Assembly (NCBI GenBank): GCA_025127975.1
Contig: JAHLYQ010000038.1
Location: forward strand, 88,364 to 152,363
Length of the DNA: 64,000 nucleotides
Reading direction: 5' to 3'
Origin: Synechococcus sp. CS-1331
Lineage (GTDB): Bacteria > Cyanobacteriota > Cyanobacteriia > PCC-6307 > Cyanobiaceae
The notes below the pieces were generated by a model. That model was not told the origin of the DNA. It worked only from the letters and a program-made list of their open reading frames with translations, and did no database searches. Numbering within the stretch: the first letter of the stretch is position 1; every line of letters starts with the position of its first letter. Position numbers and translations under genes: made by a program. Shown in pieces: positions 19,076 to 28,696 of the stretch.

Positions 19076-19120
19076 ACCTGTCTTGCCTTGTCCTTGTCCT
19101 TGCCCTTGCCCCTGACCCAG
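19076..19120. repeat. Imperfect CCTTGY hexamer repeats in typA leader
   Basis: The + strand here reads a run of CCTTGT/CCTTGC hexamers (CTTGCCTTGTCCTTGTCC then TTGCCCTTGCCCCTG). On the typA transcript this is a purine-rich GGCAAG/GGACAA tract about 100-140 nt before the typA ATG. It may be simple slippage-derived sequence or an RNA-binding tract; nothing in the sequence decides this. Confidence 0.5.
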
Positions 19121-19135
19121 CCCCCAGCCCCCTGG

Positions 19136-19924
19136 TCAGCGGGAAAGACGCTGGGCCGGCTCGAACACCTTGAGAGCCTCGGCACTGCCCTCGAATCGCC
19201 AGTGCCAGGGCTCATAACTCACCCCCTGGGGGTTGTCCCGCGGAAATGAGAGGGTGAAGTGGTAGCGGGCCCCATGGGCCTGAAGCCAGGCAAAGGCTGC
19301 TGTCTGGTCGAAGGAGGGAGCCAGGTTGGTTGCCGGCTCGCTCCCATCGCCCAGGTCCACCGCATAGCCGGTGCTGTGTTCTGAAAAGCCGGGGGGAGCG
19401 CTAACCATGGCCCTTTCCCTGGCGCTCTGGCTGCGTTCTGCCTTGACGTCAAAGAACAACTCCTTCTGGAGTCCCACCGGACGGAAAGCACTCAGCACCA
19501 CCAGACGCACCCCGTCCTGGGCGGCATCGCGCTGCATGGCCAGCAGGGGGCCGGCCGCATCGCGGTGCAGGGCCAACCCAGGGGCCACCGAAGCCAGGTC
19601 CGAGTCTGGAAGCTCCGCGTAGGGGAAATGGCCCAACAGGCGACCATCCGGCCCCATCCGGGCGTCGAGGCCACTGACCGGAGGCAAGCCGAGCAGGTCC
19701 ACCAGAAACCTGGGCCGCAGCAGCAGCAACCCGCCGAGGCAAAGGAGGAGGCTGGCACTGCCGATGCTCAGGCGCAGAAGCCAACGGTTGGTTCGACTCG
19801 CCGGTGGGGCTGTCCTGCGGGCGACCGGTATGTCGTCCAGCGCCCGGGGGCGCGCAGCCGAAGAGCGACCGGAACCACTGGGATTGCGAAGGTTCACGCG
19901 GCTCCCCCCACTGGCACCGATCAA
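19136..19924 (-). CDS. VanY-like M15 D-alanyl-D-alanine carboxypeptidase, membrane anchored
   Basis: Up to 262 residues, with TTG at 19924 as the upstream start; the true start could be a little later. A basic N-terminal tail precedes one transmembrane segment (about residues 48-70). The extracytoplasmic M15 domain has the zinc/catalytic motifs: VLSAFRPVGLQ, FSEHSTGYAVDLGDG (His and Asp zinc ligands) and YEPWHWRF (catalytic Glu and zinc His). It would trim the terminal D-Ala from peptidoglycan stem peptides. It is unlinked to vancomycin-resistance genes and so is probably a housekeeping enzyme. Confidence 0.88.
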   Translation of the reverse strand: MIGASGGSRVNLRNPSGSGRSSAARPRALDDIPVARRTAPPASRTNRWLLRLSIGSASLLLCLGGLLLLRPRFLVDLLGLPPVSGLDARMGPDGRLLGHFPYAELPDSDLASVAPGLALHRDAAGPLLAMQRDAAQDGVRLVVLSAFRPVGLQKELFFDVKAERSQSARERAMVSAPPGFSEHSTGYAVDLGDGSEPATNLAPSFDQTAAFAWLQAHGARYHFTLSFPRDNPQGVSYEPWHWRFEGSAEALKVFEPAQRLSR

Positions 19925-20034
19925 CCGCCCGATCTGAGACGGATCCTAGGTGGGCAGGGCTGGGGGGGCCGCCGACCGACCAAGCAGCAGTGTTAGCTTC
20001 AAAGCAACATCCTTCCTGGCGGAGCGGTTTTCCG

Positions 20035-21414
20035 ATGTTGCGTGTGGCAGTGGTGGGTGGCGGCCCCAGTGGTTCCTGTGCGGCTGAAGTGCTGGCCAAG
20101 GCCGGGATTCAAACCTGGATCTTTGAGCGCAAGCTCGATAACGCCAAACCCTGTGGGGGCGCCATTCCGCTCTGCATGGTCAGTGAATTTGACCTACCCG
20201 AGTCGATTATCGATCGCAAGGTGCGTCACATGAAGATGATTTCCCCCTCAAACCGGGAGGTGGATATCAATCTTGAAAACGAAGATGAATACATCGGCAT
20301 GTGCCGCCGCGAGGTTCTCGACGCCTACCTGCGTGAACGGGCCTCCCAGCTCGGCGCCCAACTGGTAAACGGTCTGGTGACCAAGATTGAAACCGGCACC
20401 AATCGCCAGGGTCCTTACACCCTCACCTACTCCGACTATTCCAGCGGCGAGGCCACTGGCGAGTCGAAAAGCCTGGAGGTGGACCTGATCGTCGGTGCCG
20501 ATGGCGCCAACAGCCGCGTAGCCAAGGCCATGGATGCTGGCGATTACAACGTGGCGATCGCCTTCCAGGAACGCATCAGGCTGCCTGTGGAGGAAATGAA
20601 GTATTACGAAGATCTCGCCGAGATGTACGTGGGTACGGATGTTTCCCCAGATTTTTATGCCTGGGTCTTCCCCAAGTACGACCATGTGGCCGTGGGCACC
20701 GGCACCATGCAGCAAAACCAGGGCTTGATCAAAAGCCTCCAGGTAGGCATTCGCGAACGGGCCAAGAAGCGTCTGGTCAACGGCGAGGTGATCAAGGTGG
20801 AGGCCCACCCAATCCCCGAACATCCCAGGCCACGGCGGGTTGTGGGGCGCATGGCCCTGGTTGGCGATGCGGCCGGCTACGTGACCAAGAGCTCCGGTGA
20901 AGGGATTTATTTTGCCGCTAAGAGCGGTCGCATGTGCGCCGAGCAGATTGTCGAATCCAGCTCTTCTGGTAGCCGGATTCCAACAGAGCAGGACCTCAAA
21001 AAATATCTAAAGAAATGGGACCGGAAATACGGAGCCACCTACAAAGTGCTGGAGATTCTCCAAAATATTTTCTATCGCAACGACGCAGCGCGCGAGGCCT
21101 TTGTCGAGATGTGCGACGACAAGGATGTGCAACGGCTTACATTCGACAGCTATTTGTATAAGCGTGTTGTGATGATGAATCCCTGGCAACAACTCAAGCT
21201 CACCCTCCTCACACTGGGTTCGGTGCTCAGGGGCAATGCCCTGGCGCCCCAGGGCTACAAGCCCGTCAGCAGCGCAGTTCGGGAAGATGCCGAGGTCAAC
21301 GCCATGTTGGCGGTGAGCAGCATCAAGGGAGGCATCAAGGTGGCTGGCCAAGTGCCCCGGCCAGAGCCGGGCAAGGCAGATCAGGAGCGTGAACCTGTGC
21401 TGGCTGCCAAGTAG
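20035..21414 (+). CDS. chlP: Geranylgeranyl diphosphate/geranylgeranyl-chlorophyll reductase
   Basis: 459 residues from the ATG at 20035. FAD-dependent reductase that saturates the geranylgeranyl chain to phytyl for chlorophyll, tocopherol and phylloquinone. The N-terminal FAD motif VAVVGGGPSGSCAAEVLAKAG, the PCGGAIPLCMVSEFDLP segment, the internal VGADGANSRVAKAM and the C-terminal GDAAGYVTKSSGEGIYFAAKSG are all typical of ChlP. It is divergent from the VanY-like gene (110 bp apart). Confidence 0.96.
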   Translation: MLRVAVVGGGPSGSCAAEVLAKAGIQTWIFERKLDNAKPCGGAIPLCMVSEFDLPESIIDRKVRHMKMISPSNREVDINLENEDEYIGMCRREVLDAYLRERASQLGAQLVNGLVTKIETGTNRQGPYTLTYSDYSSGEATGESKSLEVDLIVGADGANSRVAKAMDAGDYNVAIAFQERIRLPVEEMKYYEDLAEMYVGTDVSPDFYAWVFPKYDHVAVGTGTMQQNQGLIKSLQVGIRERAKKRLVNGEVIKVEAHPIPEHPRPRRVVGRMALVGDAAGYVTKSSGEGIYFAAKSGRMCAEQIVESSSSGSRIPTEQDLKKYLKKWDRKYGATYKVLEILQNIFYRNDAAREAFVEMCDDKDVQRLTFDSYLYKRVVMMNPWQQLKLTLLTLGSVLRGNALAPQGYKPVSSAVREDAEVNAMLAVSSIKGGIKVAGQVPRPEPGKADQEREPVLAAK

Positions 21415-21433
21415 ACAGCCTGCCAGCGCCCCG

Positions 21434-23599
21434 TCAGCCGCCTATCCGGCTGAAGTCGGCCAGCACCGAGGCCTGATTGCGCAGCACGGCCAACAGATTG
21501 AGACGGTTGGTGCGCACGGCCTGATCCTGGGCCATAACCATCACGCTCTGCGGGCCATCGAAAAATGCAGCCAGGGCGTCCGCCCCAGCGGCTAGGCCCC
21601 GGGCCAGCTGGCCATAGCGTTCAGGCGAGGCGGCCAGGGCTATCGGTTCAAGGGCGGAGAGAACGGCGAGCATGGCCGACTCACTCTCCTTTTCGAACAG
21701 GTCGGCATTGACCACCCCGTCGGCACTGAGCACGGTGGTGCTGAGCTCAGAGTGCTCCGCCAGCCGGGTGGCCCTGGTGACAACCGCCTGAACAGCCGTC
21801 AATTCCCCGCTGCGGCGCAACTGCACCAGCAGAGCCACCCGCTGCCGCGCGTCCTCAGGGTCCCCCAGCACCCTTTCCAGGGCCACGGTCTCGCCTGCGG
21901 CGGCCTGCACCAGGTCGCCGTCCATGCCGTCCTCCTCCAGCAGGGTCAACAACCTCTGGCGCAGAAATTCAGCCAGATCGTTGGCGAGGGCCTGAGCGTC
22001 TACGCCGAGGTGGGGCAGCAGCTGGGCCCAGTGGAGGGCACAACGCTCCAGCAGGGCGTTCAGGTCGAGACGCCAGCCCCTATCCCAGAGAATCTGGAGC
22101 AGTCCCTGACCGGCGCGGCGCAGGGCGTAGGGGTCGGAGGAGCCCGTCGGCCGCTCTCCTTTGGCATAGATGCTCAAGAGCAGCTCCAGCCGCTCAGCAA
22201 GGGCCAGCACAGCGCCGGCAGGGGAGCTGGGCAGGCCATCCCCTGCTCCCCGGGGCAGGTAGTGCTCCAACACAGCCAGGGCGACGCCACGGGGCTCTCC
22301 CTCGGCCAGGAGGTACTTGCCGCCCATAGCGCCCTGCAGTTCCGGGAACTCGCCGACCATCTGGCTCACCAGGTCGTGCTTGCAGAGGTGGGCGGCCCGA
22401 CGGGCCAGCTCAGGCGAGCCGGCCGGGAGCTCCAGCCGCTGGAGCAGCACATCGGTGCACCACTCCAGCCGTTCGGTGCGCTCCAGCAGGCTGCCGAGTC
22501 CTGCGGCGAAGGTGACGCGGGCGAGCTGGTCGCGGCGATCAATACTGGCCACGGCGCGGTCGGCACTGACAAAGAACTCGGCATCGGCAAGGCGGGCCCT
22601 CAAGACCCGCTCATTGCCGCGGGCCACGGTGGCCGCTGCCGCGGGCAGGCCATTGCTGATGCAGAGGAAGCGGGGCAGCAGGCTCTGGCGGGCATCTAGG
22701 CCGAGGGGGTCGTTGCTGCGCCCCTGGCGATATAGCGGCACATAGCGCTGGTGGGACCGCATGACGGTGCACAGCACCTCGGCGGGGAGGTCGAGGTAGC
22801 GCTCAGCAAAGCGGCCTTCCAGCAGGGAGGGCGACTCGACCAGATCGACCAACTCCTCAAACAGGCTGTCGGGCAGATCGGCATCCGCCTGGTGGGCGGC
22901 GGCGGCCTGGTCCACGGCCGCCCGGATCAATGCGGCGCGGCGATCCCGATCCACCACGACTCCCGCAGCAGCCATGGCAGGGAAGTAGGCCTGGGCGCTG
23001 CCAATCGCTACGGCGGCGCAGTGGAGTCGATGGCCCCGGCTCACCGTGGAGGTGCTGATGGCCGGGTCGCTACCTACCAGGGAGAGCGGTATCGGCAGGT
23101 CATCCAGATAGGCCAAAAGCCAGCGGACGGGCCTGGAAAAGCGGATCTCCCCGGCGCCCCAGCGCATGAAACGACGTCCCTGAAGGGCAGCGAGCCAGAG
23201 CGGGATCTGCTCTGCCAGCACAGTCGCCGTCGGCAGCCCCGCCGCGATGCAGCGGGCAAAGACAAAGGGACCCTTGGGGGTATCGAGGCTCCGCAACGCC
23301 TCGGCAGCCACACCACATCTTCTGGCAAAACCCAGGGCCGCCGCGGTCGGCTGGCCGTCCTTCCAGCCCTGGGCCGAGGGAGGGCCCTTGCGCTCCTCTT
23401 CCAGGTCTGGCTGGCGCTCCGGCAGCCCTTCCACCCAGACCACCAGCCGCCGGGGCGTGCTGGTGCAGCGAATTTGGCTGGAACTCAGCCGCAGGCTGGC
23501 CAGATCGCGGCCCACCAGTTGCTGGAGCTGGGGCAGGGCCAGCCGGGCAAAATCGGCGGGCATTTCCTCGGTGCCGATTTCGAGCAGGAAGGTCGACAA
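21434..23599 (-). CDS. glyS: Glycyl-tRNA synthetase beta subunit
   Basis: 721 residues with TTG at 23599 as the start: TTG TCG ACC encodes the family N-terminus MSTFLLEIGTEEMPADFA. This is the beta chain of the alpha2beta2 bacterial enzyme that charges tRNA(Gly); it binds the tRNA and carries an HD-like domain. Conserved stretches include VMRSHQRYVPLY, FLCISNGLPAAAATVARGNERVLRARLADAEFF and the C-terminal anticodon-binding-like domain. The alpha-subunit gene glyQ is not in the window. It is convergent with chlP and divergent from sir. Confidence 0.95.
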   Translation of the reverse strand: MSTFLLEIGTEEMPADFARLALPQLQQLVGRDLASLRLSSSQIRCTSTPRRLVVWVEGLPERQPDLEEERKGPPSAQGWKDGQPTAAALGFARRCGVAAEALRSLDTPKGPFVFARCIAAGLPTATVLAEQIPLWLAALQGRRFMRWGAGEIRFSRPVRWLLAYLDDLPIPLSLVGSDPAISTSTVSRGHRLHCAAVAIGSAQAYFPAMAAAGVVVDRDRRAALIRAAVDQAAAAHQADADLPDSLFEELVDLVESPSLLEGRFAERYLDLPAEVLCTVMRSHQRYVPLYRQGRSNDPLGLDARQSLLPRFLCISNGLPAAAATVARGNERVLRARLADAEFFVSADRAVASIDRRDQLARVTFAAGLGSLLERTERLEWCTDVLLQRLELPAGSPELARRAAHLCKHDLVSQMVGEFPELQGAMGGKYLLAEGEPRGVALAVLEHYLPRGAGDGLPSSPAGAVLALAERLELLLSIYAKGERPTGSSDPYALRRAGQGLLQILWDRGWRLDLNALLERCALHWAQLLPHLGVDAQALANDLAEFLRQRLLTLLEEDGMDGDLVQAAAGETVALERVLGDPEDARQRVALLVQLRRSGELTAVQAVVTRATRLAEHSELSTTVLSADGVVNADLFEKESESAMLAVLSALEPIALAASPERYGQLARGLAAGADALAAFFDGPQSVMVMAQDQAVRTNRLNLLAVLRNQASVLADFSRIGG

Positions 23600-23679
23600 G
23601 GGGCCAGGGCAAACCAGCGCGACTGTATTGAACGCCGTTCGCTAACTTCAGGGTCGTCGAGCGTTGTGCCCAGGACCCG

Positions 23680-25494
23680 ATGCCAGATGTCATGGACGGA
23701 TCCAGTAGTAGCCAAGCTTCTACCAGCAAGCCCCCGTCAAAGACCCCGTCCAAATTTGAACAGCTCAAGACCAACAGCGGCCACCTGAAGGAGCCGCTGC
23801 TCGGGGAACTCGGCAACGAAGCTCCCAATTTCAGTGATGGCGCGATCCAGATCCTGAAATTTCACGGCAGCTACCAGCAGGACAACCGTGACAACCGCCG
23901 CAAGGGGGAGGAAAAGGATTGGCAGATGATGTTGCGGCTGCGCAACCCCGGCGGCCGGGTTCCAGGCGGGCTCTATCTGGCAATCGACGAGCTGGCCGAC
24001 AGGCTCGGCAATGGCACCCTGCGGGCCACCACTCGCCAGGCCTTCCAGATGCACGGCGTCCACAAGGAAAACCTCAAGGAGGTGATCGGCACGATCGTGC
24101 GCCAACTCGGCTCCACCCTCTCGGCCTGTGGGGACATCAACCGCAATGTGATGGCCCCGGCCGCACCCTTTGAGAAAGGTGCCTATCCGGCCGCCCGCCA
24201 GCTGGCCGATGACATCGCCGACCTGCTGACCCCCCAGGCAGCCGAAGGCTCTTACCTCGACATCTGGGTGGACGGCGAGCTCAGTTACCGGATCAAGCCC
24301 AGCAACAGCGTAAAAACAGTCAGGGCCCGGCAGCTGGAGGGCGGAGTTTTCAGCGGCGACAGCAGCGAACCTCTCTATGGGGCCACCTATCTGCCGCGCA
24401 AATTCAAAGTGGCCGTCACCGTTCCCGGGGACAACTCGGTCGACCTGCTCACCCAGGACATCGGCCTGGTGCTGTTCTGCGATCCCCAAGGCAGAGCCAA
24501 GGGCTGCAACGTCTACGTGGGCGGTGGCATGGGCCGCACCCACAACAAGGAGGAAACCTTCGCCCGCACGGCCGACCCCCTCGGCTACGTAGCCAGCGAA
24601 CACCTGCTGGATCTGGTGCAGTCGATCCTGGCCCTGCAGCGCGACCACGGTGACCGGGAGCAGCGGCGCCATGCCCGGATGAAGTACCTGATCCACGACC
24701 GCGGCGTGGCCTGGTTCAAGCAGGAGCTCCAGGCCAGCTATTTCGGCCATCCGATCAAGGCCCTGCGGCCTGAGCCCAAGGGCAAGCTCGAGGATTACCT
24801 CGGCTGGCACCGCCAGTCCAAGGGCCTTTGGTTTGTCGGCTTGCCGGTGCTCAGCGGGCGGCTGGCCGGGGAGCTCAAAGCCGGCCTGCGCCAGCTGGTG
24901 GCCACCTACAAACTCGAGGTGCGGCTCACCCCAAACCAGGACGTGCTGCTCTGCAACATCGGCACGGCCCAGCGCTCAAGCGTGCGCGAGGCCTTGGCGA
25001 CCCTGGGTTACGAAGCTCCGGAGCAGACCGCCCCCCTGGCGCGCCACGCCCTGGCCTGTCCCGCCCTGCCCCTCTGCGGCCTGGCGGTGACCGAGGCAGA
25101 GCGGATTCTTCCAGCGGTGCTGGAGCGACTCGACACCCTGCTGCAGCGCAATGGCATATCCAGGTCGGTGCTGGTGCGCATGACCGGCTGCCCCAATGGC
25201 TGTGCCCGCCCCTACATGGCCGAGATTGGCCTGGTGGGCAGCGGAGTCGACCAATACCAACTGTGGCTCGGCGGCACCCCCAACCTCAGCCGTCTGGCGG
25301 AGCCCTACCTTGAAAAAATGGCGCTAGCCGATTTGGAGGTCACCCTGGAGCCCCTGCTGCAGGCCTGGCAAGGGGCCGGCGGGCGCAGCAGCCTGGGGGA
25401 TTTCGTAACCAAGAGTGGCCGCCCGGCAGTTGATGCCTGGTTGGCTGCCGGGCTTCAAACTTCCGACCCCTCCTCTTTGCCTACCCGGCCGTAG
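23680..25494 (+). CDS. sir: Ferredoxin-sulfite reductase
   Basis: 604 residues, ATG start. It reduces sulfite to sulfide with six electrons from ferredoxin, using siroheme coupled to a 4Fe-4S cluster. Cluster cysteines lie in CPALPLCGLAVTEAER and TGCPNGCARPYMAEIGLVG; the siroheme-site TLRATTRQAFQMHG and GDINRNVMAP segments are present. The N-terminal 25 residues are low-complexity Ser/Lys/Pro. Nitrite reductase shares the fold, but the pattern and length fit Sir. The last 40 bp overlap the 3' end of the convergent M15 peptidase. Confidence 0.95.
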   Translation: MPDVMDGSSSSQASTSKPPSKTPSKFEQLKTNSGHLKEPLLGELGNEAPNFSDGAIQILKFHGSYQQDNRDNRRKGEEKDWQMMLRLRNPGGRVPGGLYLAIDELADRLGNGTLRATTRQAFQMHGVHKENLKEVIGTIVRQLGSTLSACGDINRNVMAPAAPFEKGAYPAARQLADDIADLLTPQAAEGSYLDIWVDGELSYRIKPSNSVKTVRARQLEGGVFSGDSSEPLYGATYLPRKFKVAVTVPGDNSVDLLTQDIGLVLFCDPQGRAKGCNVYVGGGMGRTHNKEETFARTADPLGYVASEHLLDLVQSILALQRDHGDREQRRHARMKYLIHDRGVAWFKQELQASYFGHPIKALRPEPKGKLEDYLGWHRQSKGLWFVGLPVLSGRLAGELKAGLRQLVATYKLEVRLTPNQDVLLCNIGTAQRSSVREALATLGYEAPEQTAPLARHALACPALPLCGLAVTEAERILPAVLERLDTLLQRNGISRSVLVRMTGCPNGCARPYMAEIGLVGSGVDQYQLWLGGTPNLSRLAEPYLEKMALADLEVTLEPLLQAWQGAGGRSSLGDFVTKSGRPAVDAWLAAGLQTSDPSSLPTRP

Positions 25495-26180
25495 CGGGCC
25501 TGGCTGGCACCACTGCGCCAGGCCCACAGCTGGTCTCCCCAGCTGAAGTGCCACCACTCGTTGGGATGCTGGACAAAGCCGGCGGCAGCCATCGCCTCGG
25601 CCAGCCAGTGCCGGTGCCGATGCCAGCGAGCCGCCTCCCCGCCCGGATCTAGCCGGGCGGCGTCTGCATGGAAGGCCGGCTCCGATATGGGCCCGATTGC
25701 ATCGATGGCGCCACCCATGGAAAGGGGCGCTCCGCAGCCATCGGCCAGGGTGAGGTCGACCGCCGCTCCAGTGCTGTGGGGGGGCGGCGTGGCTGGATCC
25801 CCACTCGGGGGAGCCCAGAAACGCCCCACTTCAGTGGCCACCAGGGCCAGCTCCGGCGTATCGGCATCGGGATCAACGCCGAGGAGGCGGCATTCAGCCA
25901 CCAGGGCGTGGCGCACCATGAAGCGCTGCACTGCCAGGGGGCGCCAGCCATCAAAGATGGCCAGGCGCAGGCCTGGGTGCTCCAGCTGCAGGGCCTGCTG
26001 CGCCTGGAGCAACCGATCCACCACCCCGCTGCGCAGCAAAAAGGGATTGCCATCGGGGCCGTAGGGCGCCCCCAGGGCCAGGTAGGGATGGGGTTCCAGC
26101 CGCCCCAGGGCCCCAGCTATGGGCAGCAGCGGCTCACCGCAGTCGTGGATCGGAATCGGGCTCCAGGGACGCAGGGGCAT
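25455..26180 (-). CDS. VanX-like M15D D-alanyl-D-alanine dipeptidase
   Basis: 241 residues, ATG start. The M15D signature residues are visible: FDGWRPLAVQRFMV, the zinc motif PHSTGAAVDLTLADGCG (His and Asp ligands), and NEWWHFSWGD with catalytic Glu and third zinc ligand. Such enzymes hydrolyse free D-Ala-D-Ala or related dipeptides. No VanA/VanH homologues are nearby, so a role in cell-wall recycling is more likely than antibiotic resistance. It is the last gene behind recG (17 bp gap) and its end overlaps sir. Confidence 0.88.
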   Translation of the reverse strand: MPLRPWSPIPIHDCGEPLLPIAGALGRLEPHPYLALGAPYGPDGNPFLLRSGVVDRLLQAQQALQLEHPGLRLAIFDGWRPLAVQRFMVRHALVAECRLLGVDPDADTPELALVATEVGRFWAPPSGDPATPPPHSTGAAVDLTLADGCGAPLSMGGAIDAIGPISEPAFHADAARLDPGGEAARWHRHRHWLAEAMAAAGFVQHPNEWWHFSWGDQLWAWRSGASQARYGRVGKEEGSEV

Positions 26181-26197
26181 GGCGGTCGATTGGGCAG

Positions 26198-28696
26198 TTA
26201 ATTGAGGCGGGCGGCCTGGTCCATCTGGCGGCGCCTTTGCTCGGCCAGGGCCTGGGCCAGACCCGGATGGGCCTCCAGGCTGGGATCGGCCTGGGTGATT
26301 TCCTGGGCCACGGCCCGGGCCCGTTCCAGCACCTCGCCATCGTCGGTGAGGCTGGCCAGGGCGAGATCGGGCAGGCCCGACTGACGGGTTCCCAGCACCT
26401 GGCCCGGCCCCCGCAGGCGCAGGTCCATCTCGGCAATCTCGAAGCCGTCGCTGGAGCGCACCAGCAGTTCCAGCCGCTGGCGGGCCAGCACGTTGCTGCT
26501 GTCGTTGATCAGCAGACAGTGGGAGGCGGCCGCCCCCCGGCCCACCCGGCCGCGCAGCTGGTGCAACTGAGCCAGGCCGAAGCGCTCGGCATGGTCGATC
26601 AGCATCACGCTGGCCTGGGGAACATCCACACCGACCTCCACCACCGTGGTGCTCACCAGCACCTGGGTGTCACCGGCGGCAAAGGCGGCGATGGCAGCCT
26701 GCTTGTCGGCGCTGTTAAGGCGTCCATGCAGGAGGCCGACCCGCAATTCGGCAAACACCTCTTCCTTGAGCTGGTGATAGACCTCCACGGCCGAGCGCAG
26801 GTCGAGTTTTTCCGATTCTTCCACTAGGGGCAGCACCACATAGGCCCGTTGGCCCAGGGCCACCTGTTCGCGGATCAACCCATAGGCCCGCTGCCGCTGG
26901 CTGCCCTTGAGCAGGACGGTGCGGATCGGCTGGCGCCCGGGAGGCAGACCATCGATCTGGCTAACGTCGAGGTCGCCATGCACCGAGAGGGCCAGGGTGC
27001 GGGGGATCGGCGTGGCCGTCATCGTCAGCAGGTGGGGCTGGAGCCCCTTGGCCAGCAGACGATTGCGCTGGCGCACACCAAAGCGATGCTGTTCATCCAC
27101 CACCACCAGCCCCAGGCGGTCGAACTGCACCGGGTCTTCCAGCAGGGCATGGGTACCCACCAGCAATTGCAGCTGGCCGTTGGCCAGGTCTTGTAGCAGG
27201 GCCCGGCGCCGGGGGGCGGGGGTTGAGCCGGTGAGCAGGGCCGAGCTGACATGGAGCTGGGGCAGCCACTCACCCAGCTTGCGGTAGTGCTGCTCGGCCA
27301 ACACCTCGGTCGGGGCCATCAGGGCCCCCTGACAACCGGCCTCGATGGCGCAGAGCAGGGAGGCCAGGGCGACGACGGTCTTACCGCTGCCCACATCGCC
27401 CTGCACCAGGCGGGCCATCGGCTGGGGGCGGGCCAGGTCGGCCCGGATTTCGGCCAATACCCGCTCCTGGGCCTGCGTCAGCGCAAAGGGCAGGATGGCA
27501 AGGAAACGCTCTACCAAGCCCTCCCCACCGGGCAGCAACAACAGGGGTAGGGCCTGGCGCTGACGGAGCTGGTGGCGGCGCTGGGCCAGAGAGAGCTGGA
27601 GCAGCAGGAATTCGTCAAACACCAACCGGCGCCGGCTGGCCTGCAGCTGCTCCTGGTTGGCCGGGGCATGGATCTGGGTGAGGGCATCGGCACGGCCCAT
27701 GAGCCCCTGGCTGCGGCGGATCGACTCCGGCAGGGGGTCAGGCCAATCCCGCAGCAAAGGCAGCACCACTTCCACCAGCTGGCGCAGACGGTCGGCCCCC
27801 AGACCCTCGGTGAGTCCATAGACGGGCAGCATCCGGCCGATCGCGCCTGAGCGCACCGGCGCCTGGGCCGACTCCAGCACCTCGATCAGGGGATCCTGAA
27901 ATGCCGGGCCGTAGGCAGTTTCCTTGACCAGCCCACTGACGGCGACGGTGGCCCCGGGCGGATACTGGCGCTGCTGGGTTTTCAGCCAGCCTGGGCTCGA
28001 AAAACGCTGGCCGGCAAAAAAGCGGCTGACCCGGATACGACCGGTGCAGTCGACAAGTTGCAACTCCAGAATCGAGAGGTTGGGATTGCGGGGGCTGGCA
28101 AAGGCGTGGCTGCGGCGCACCGTGGCCACGATCGTGGCGGTGCGCCCTGGCTCCAGGCCAGCGATCCGCACCAGATTGGCGTAGTCGAGGTAGTCGCGGG
28201 GGTAGTAGTGAAGGAGGTCTCGCGCCAACAGCAGGCCCAGCTGGGCCAGCCGGCTGGCCGTCTTGGGGCCGACCCCGGGGATCTCGGCGAGGGGGGTATC
28301 GGCATTGAAATTCCTGACGACGCCACCCTTGCTGGCTGGGACCAGCCGCAGCCGGGGTGGGGCGACGGCCAGCACGGGGCGATGGGCCTGGCGCAGGGCA
28401 TGCAGGCGCTCCCGGCATTGGCGCACGAGCGACTGGCGTCTGGCTAGGGAGAGCTCGTCGTAGCGGAGGAAACCCTCGCGCAGGGCAAGCACCCGCCCCA
28501 GCTCCGCCGCCGGCAGCCCCTGGGGCCCCTGCTGCAACTGCTGGGCCAGGAAGGCACTAAAGCAGCTCTGCCGCCCCTTGAGGTTGGCGAAGCCGCGGGC
28601 GGCCTCCAGCCCCAACGCCTGCTGCAGGGGCTGCAGCCAGGGCTCTAGGGCGGCAGGCTCGGCGCTGGCGGGGCTGGGTTGATGTCCTGCAGCCAC
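26198..28696 (-). CDS. recG: ATP-dependent DNA helicase RecG
   Basis: 832 residues with GTG at 28696 as the upstream start, giving a cyanobacterial N-terminal extension before the wedge domain (core from about residue 140, IPGVGPKTASRLAQLGLLL). Helicase motifs: Walker A VQGDVGSGKTVVAL, Walker B VVVDEQHRFGVRQR, MTATPIPRTLAL, and the C-terminal RGRVGRGAAASHCLL. It remodels stalled replication forks and branch-migrates Holliday junctions. The start overlaps the upstream unknown gene by 52 bp; a later start is possible. Confidence 0.95.
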   Translation of the reverse strand: MAAGHQPSPASAEPAALEPWLQPLQQALGLEAARGFANLKGRQSCFSAFLAQQLQQGPQGLPAAELGRVLALREGFLRYDELSLARRQSLVRQCRERLHALRQAHRPVLAVAPPRLRLVPASKGGVVRNFNADTPLAEIPGVGPKTASRLAQLGLLLARDLLHYYPRDYLDYANLVRIAGLEPGRTATIVATVRRSHAFASPRNPNLSILELQLVDCTGRIRVSRFFAGQRFSSPGWLKTQQRQYPPGATVAVSGLVKETAYGPAFQDPLIEVLESAQAPVRSGAIGRMLPVYGLTEGLGADRLRQLVEVVLPLLRDWPDPLPESIRRSQGLMGRADALTQIHAPANQEQLQASRRRLVFDEFLLLQLSLAQRRHQLRQRQALPLLLLPGGEGLVERFLAILPFALTQAQERVLAEIRADLARPQPMARLVQGDVGSGKTVVALASLLCAIEAGCQGALMAPTEVLAEQHYRKLGEWLPQLHVSSALLTGSTPAPRRRALLQDLANGQLQLLVGTHALLEDPVQFDRLGLVVVDEQHRFGVRQRNRLLAKGLQPHLLTMTATPIPRTLALSVHGDLDVSQIDGLPPGRQPIRTVLLKGSQRQRAYGLIREQVALGQRAYVVLPLVEESEKLDLRSAVEVYHQLKEEVFAELRVGLLHGRLNSADKQAAIAAFAAGDTQVLVSTTVVEVGVDVPQASVMLIDHAERFGLAQLHQLRGRVGRGAAASHCLLINDSSNVLARQRLELLVRSSDGFEIAEMDLRLRGPGQVLGTRQSGLPDLALASLTDDGEVLERARAVAQEITQADPSLEAHPGLAQALAEQRRRQMDQAARLN

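Noticed and set aside
19136-26180. Vancomycin-resistance interpretation of the VanY- and VanX-like genes
   Set aside because: No VanA ligase, VanH dehydrogenase or VanRS regulators are present; housekeeping M15 peptidases explain both.
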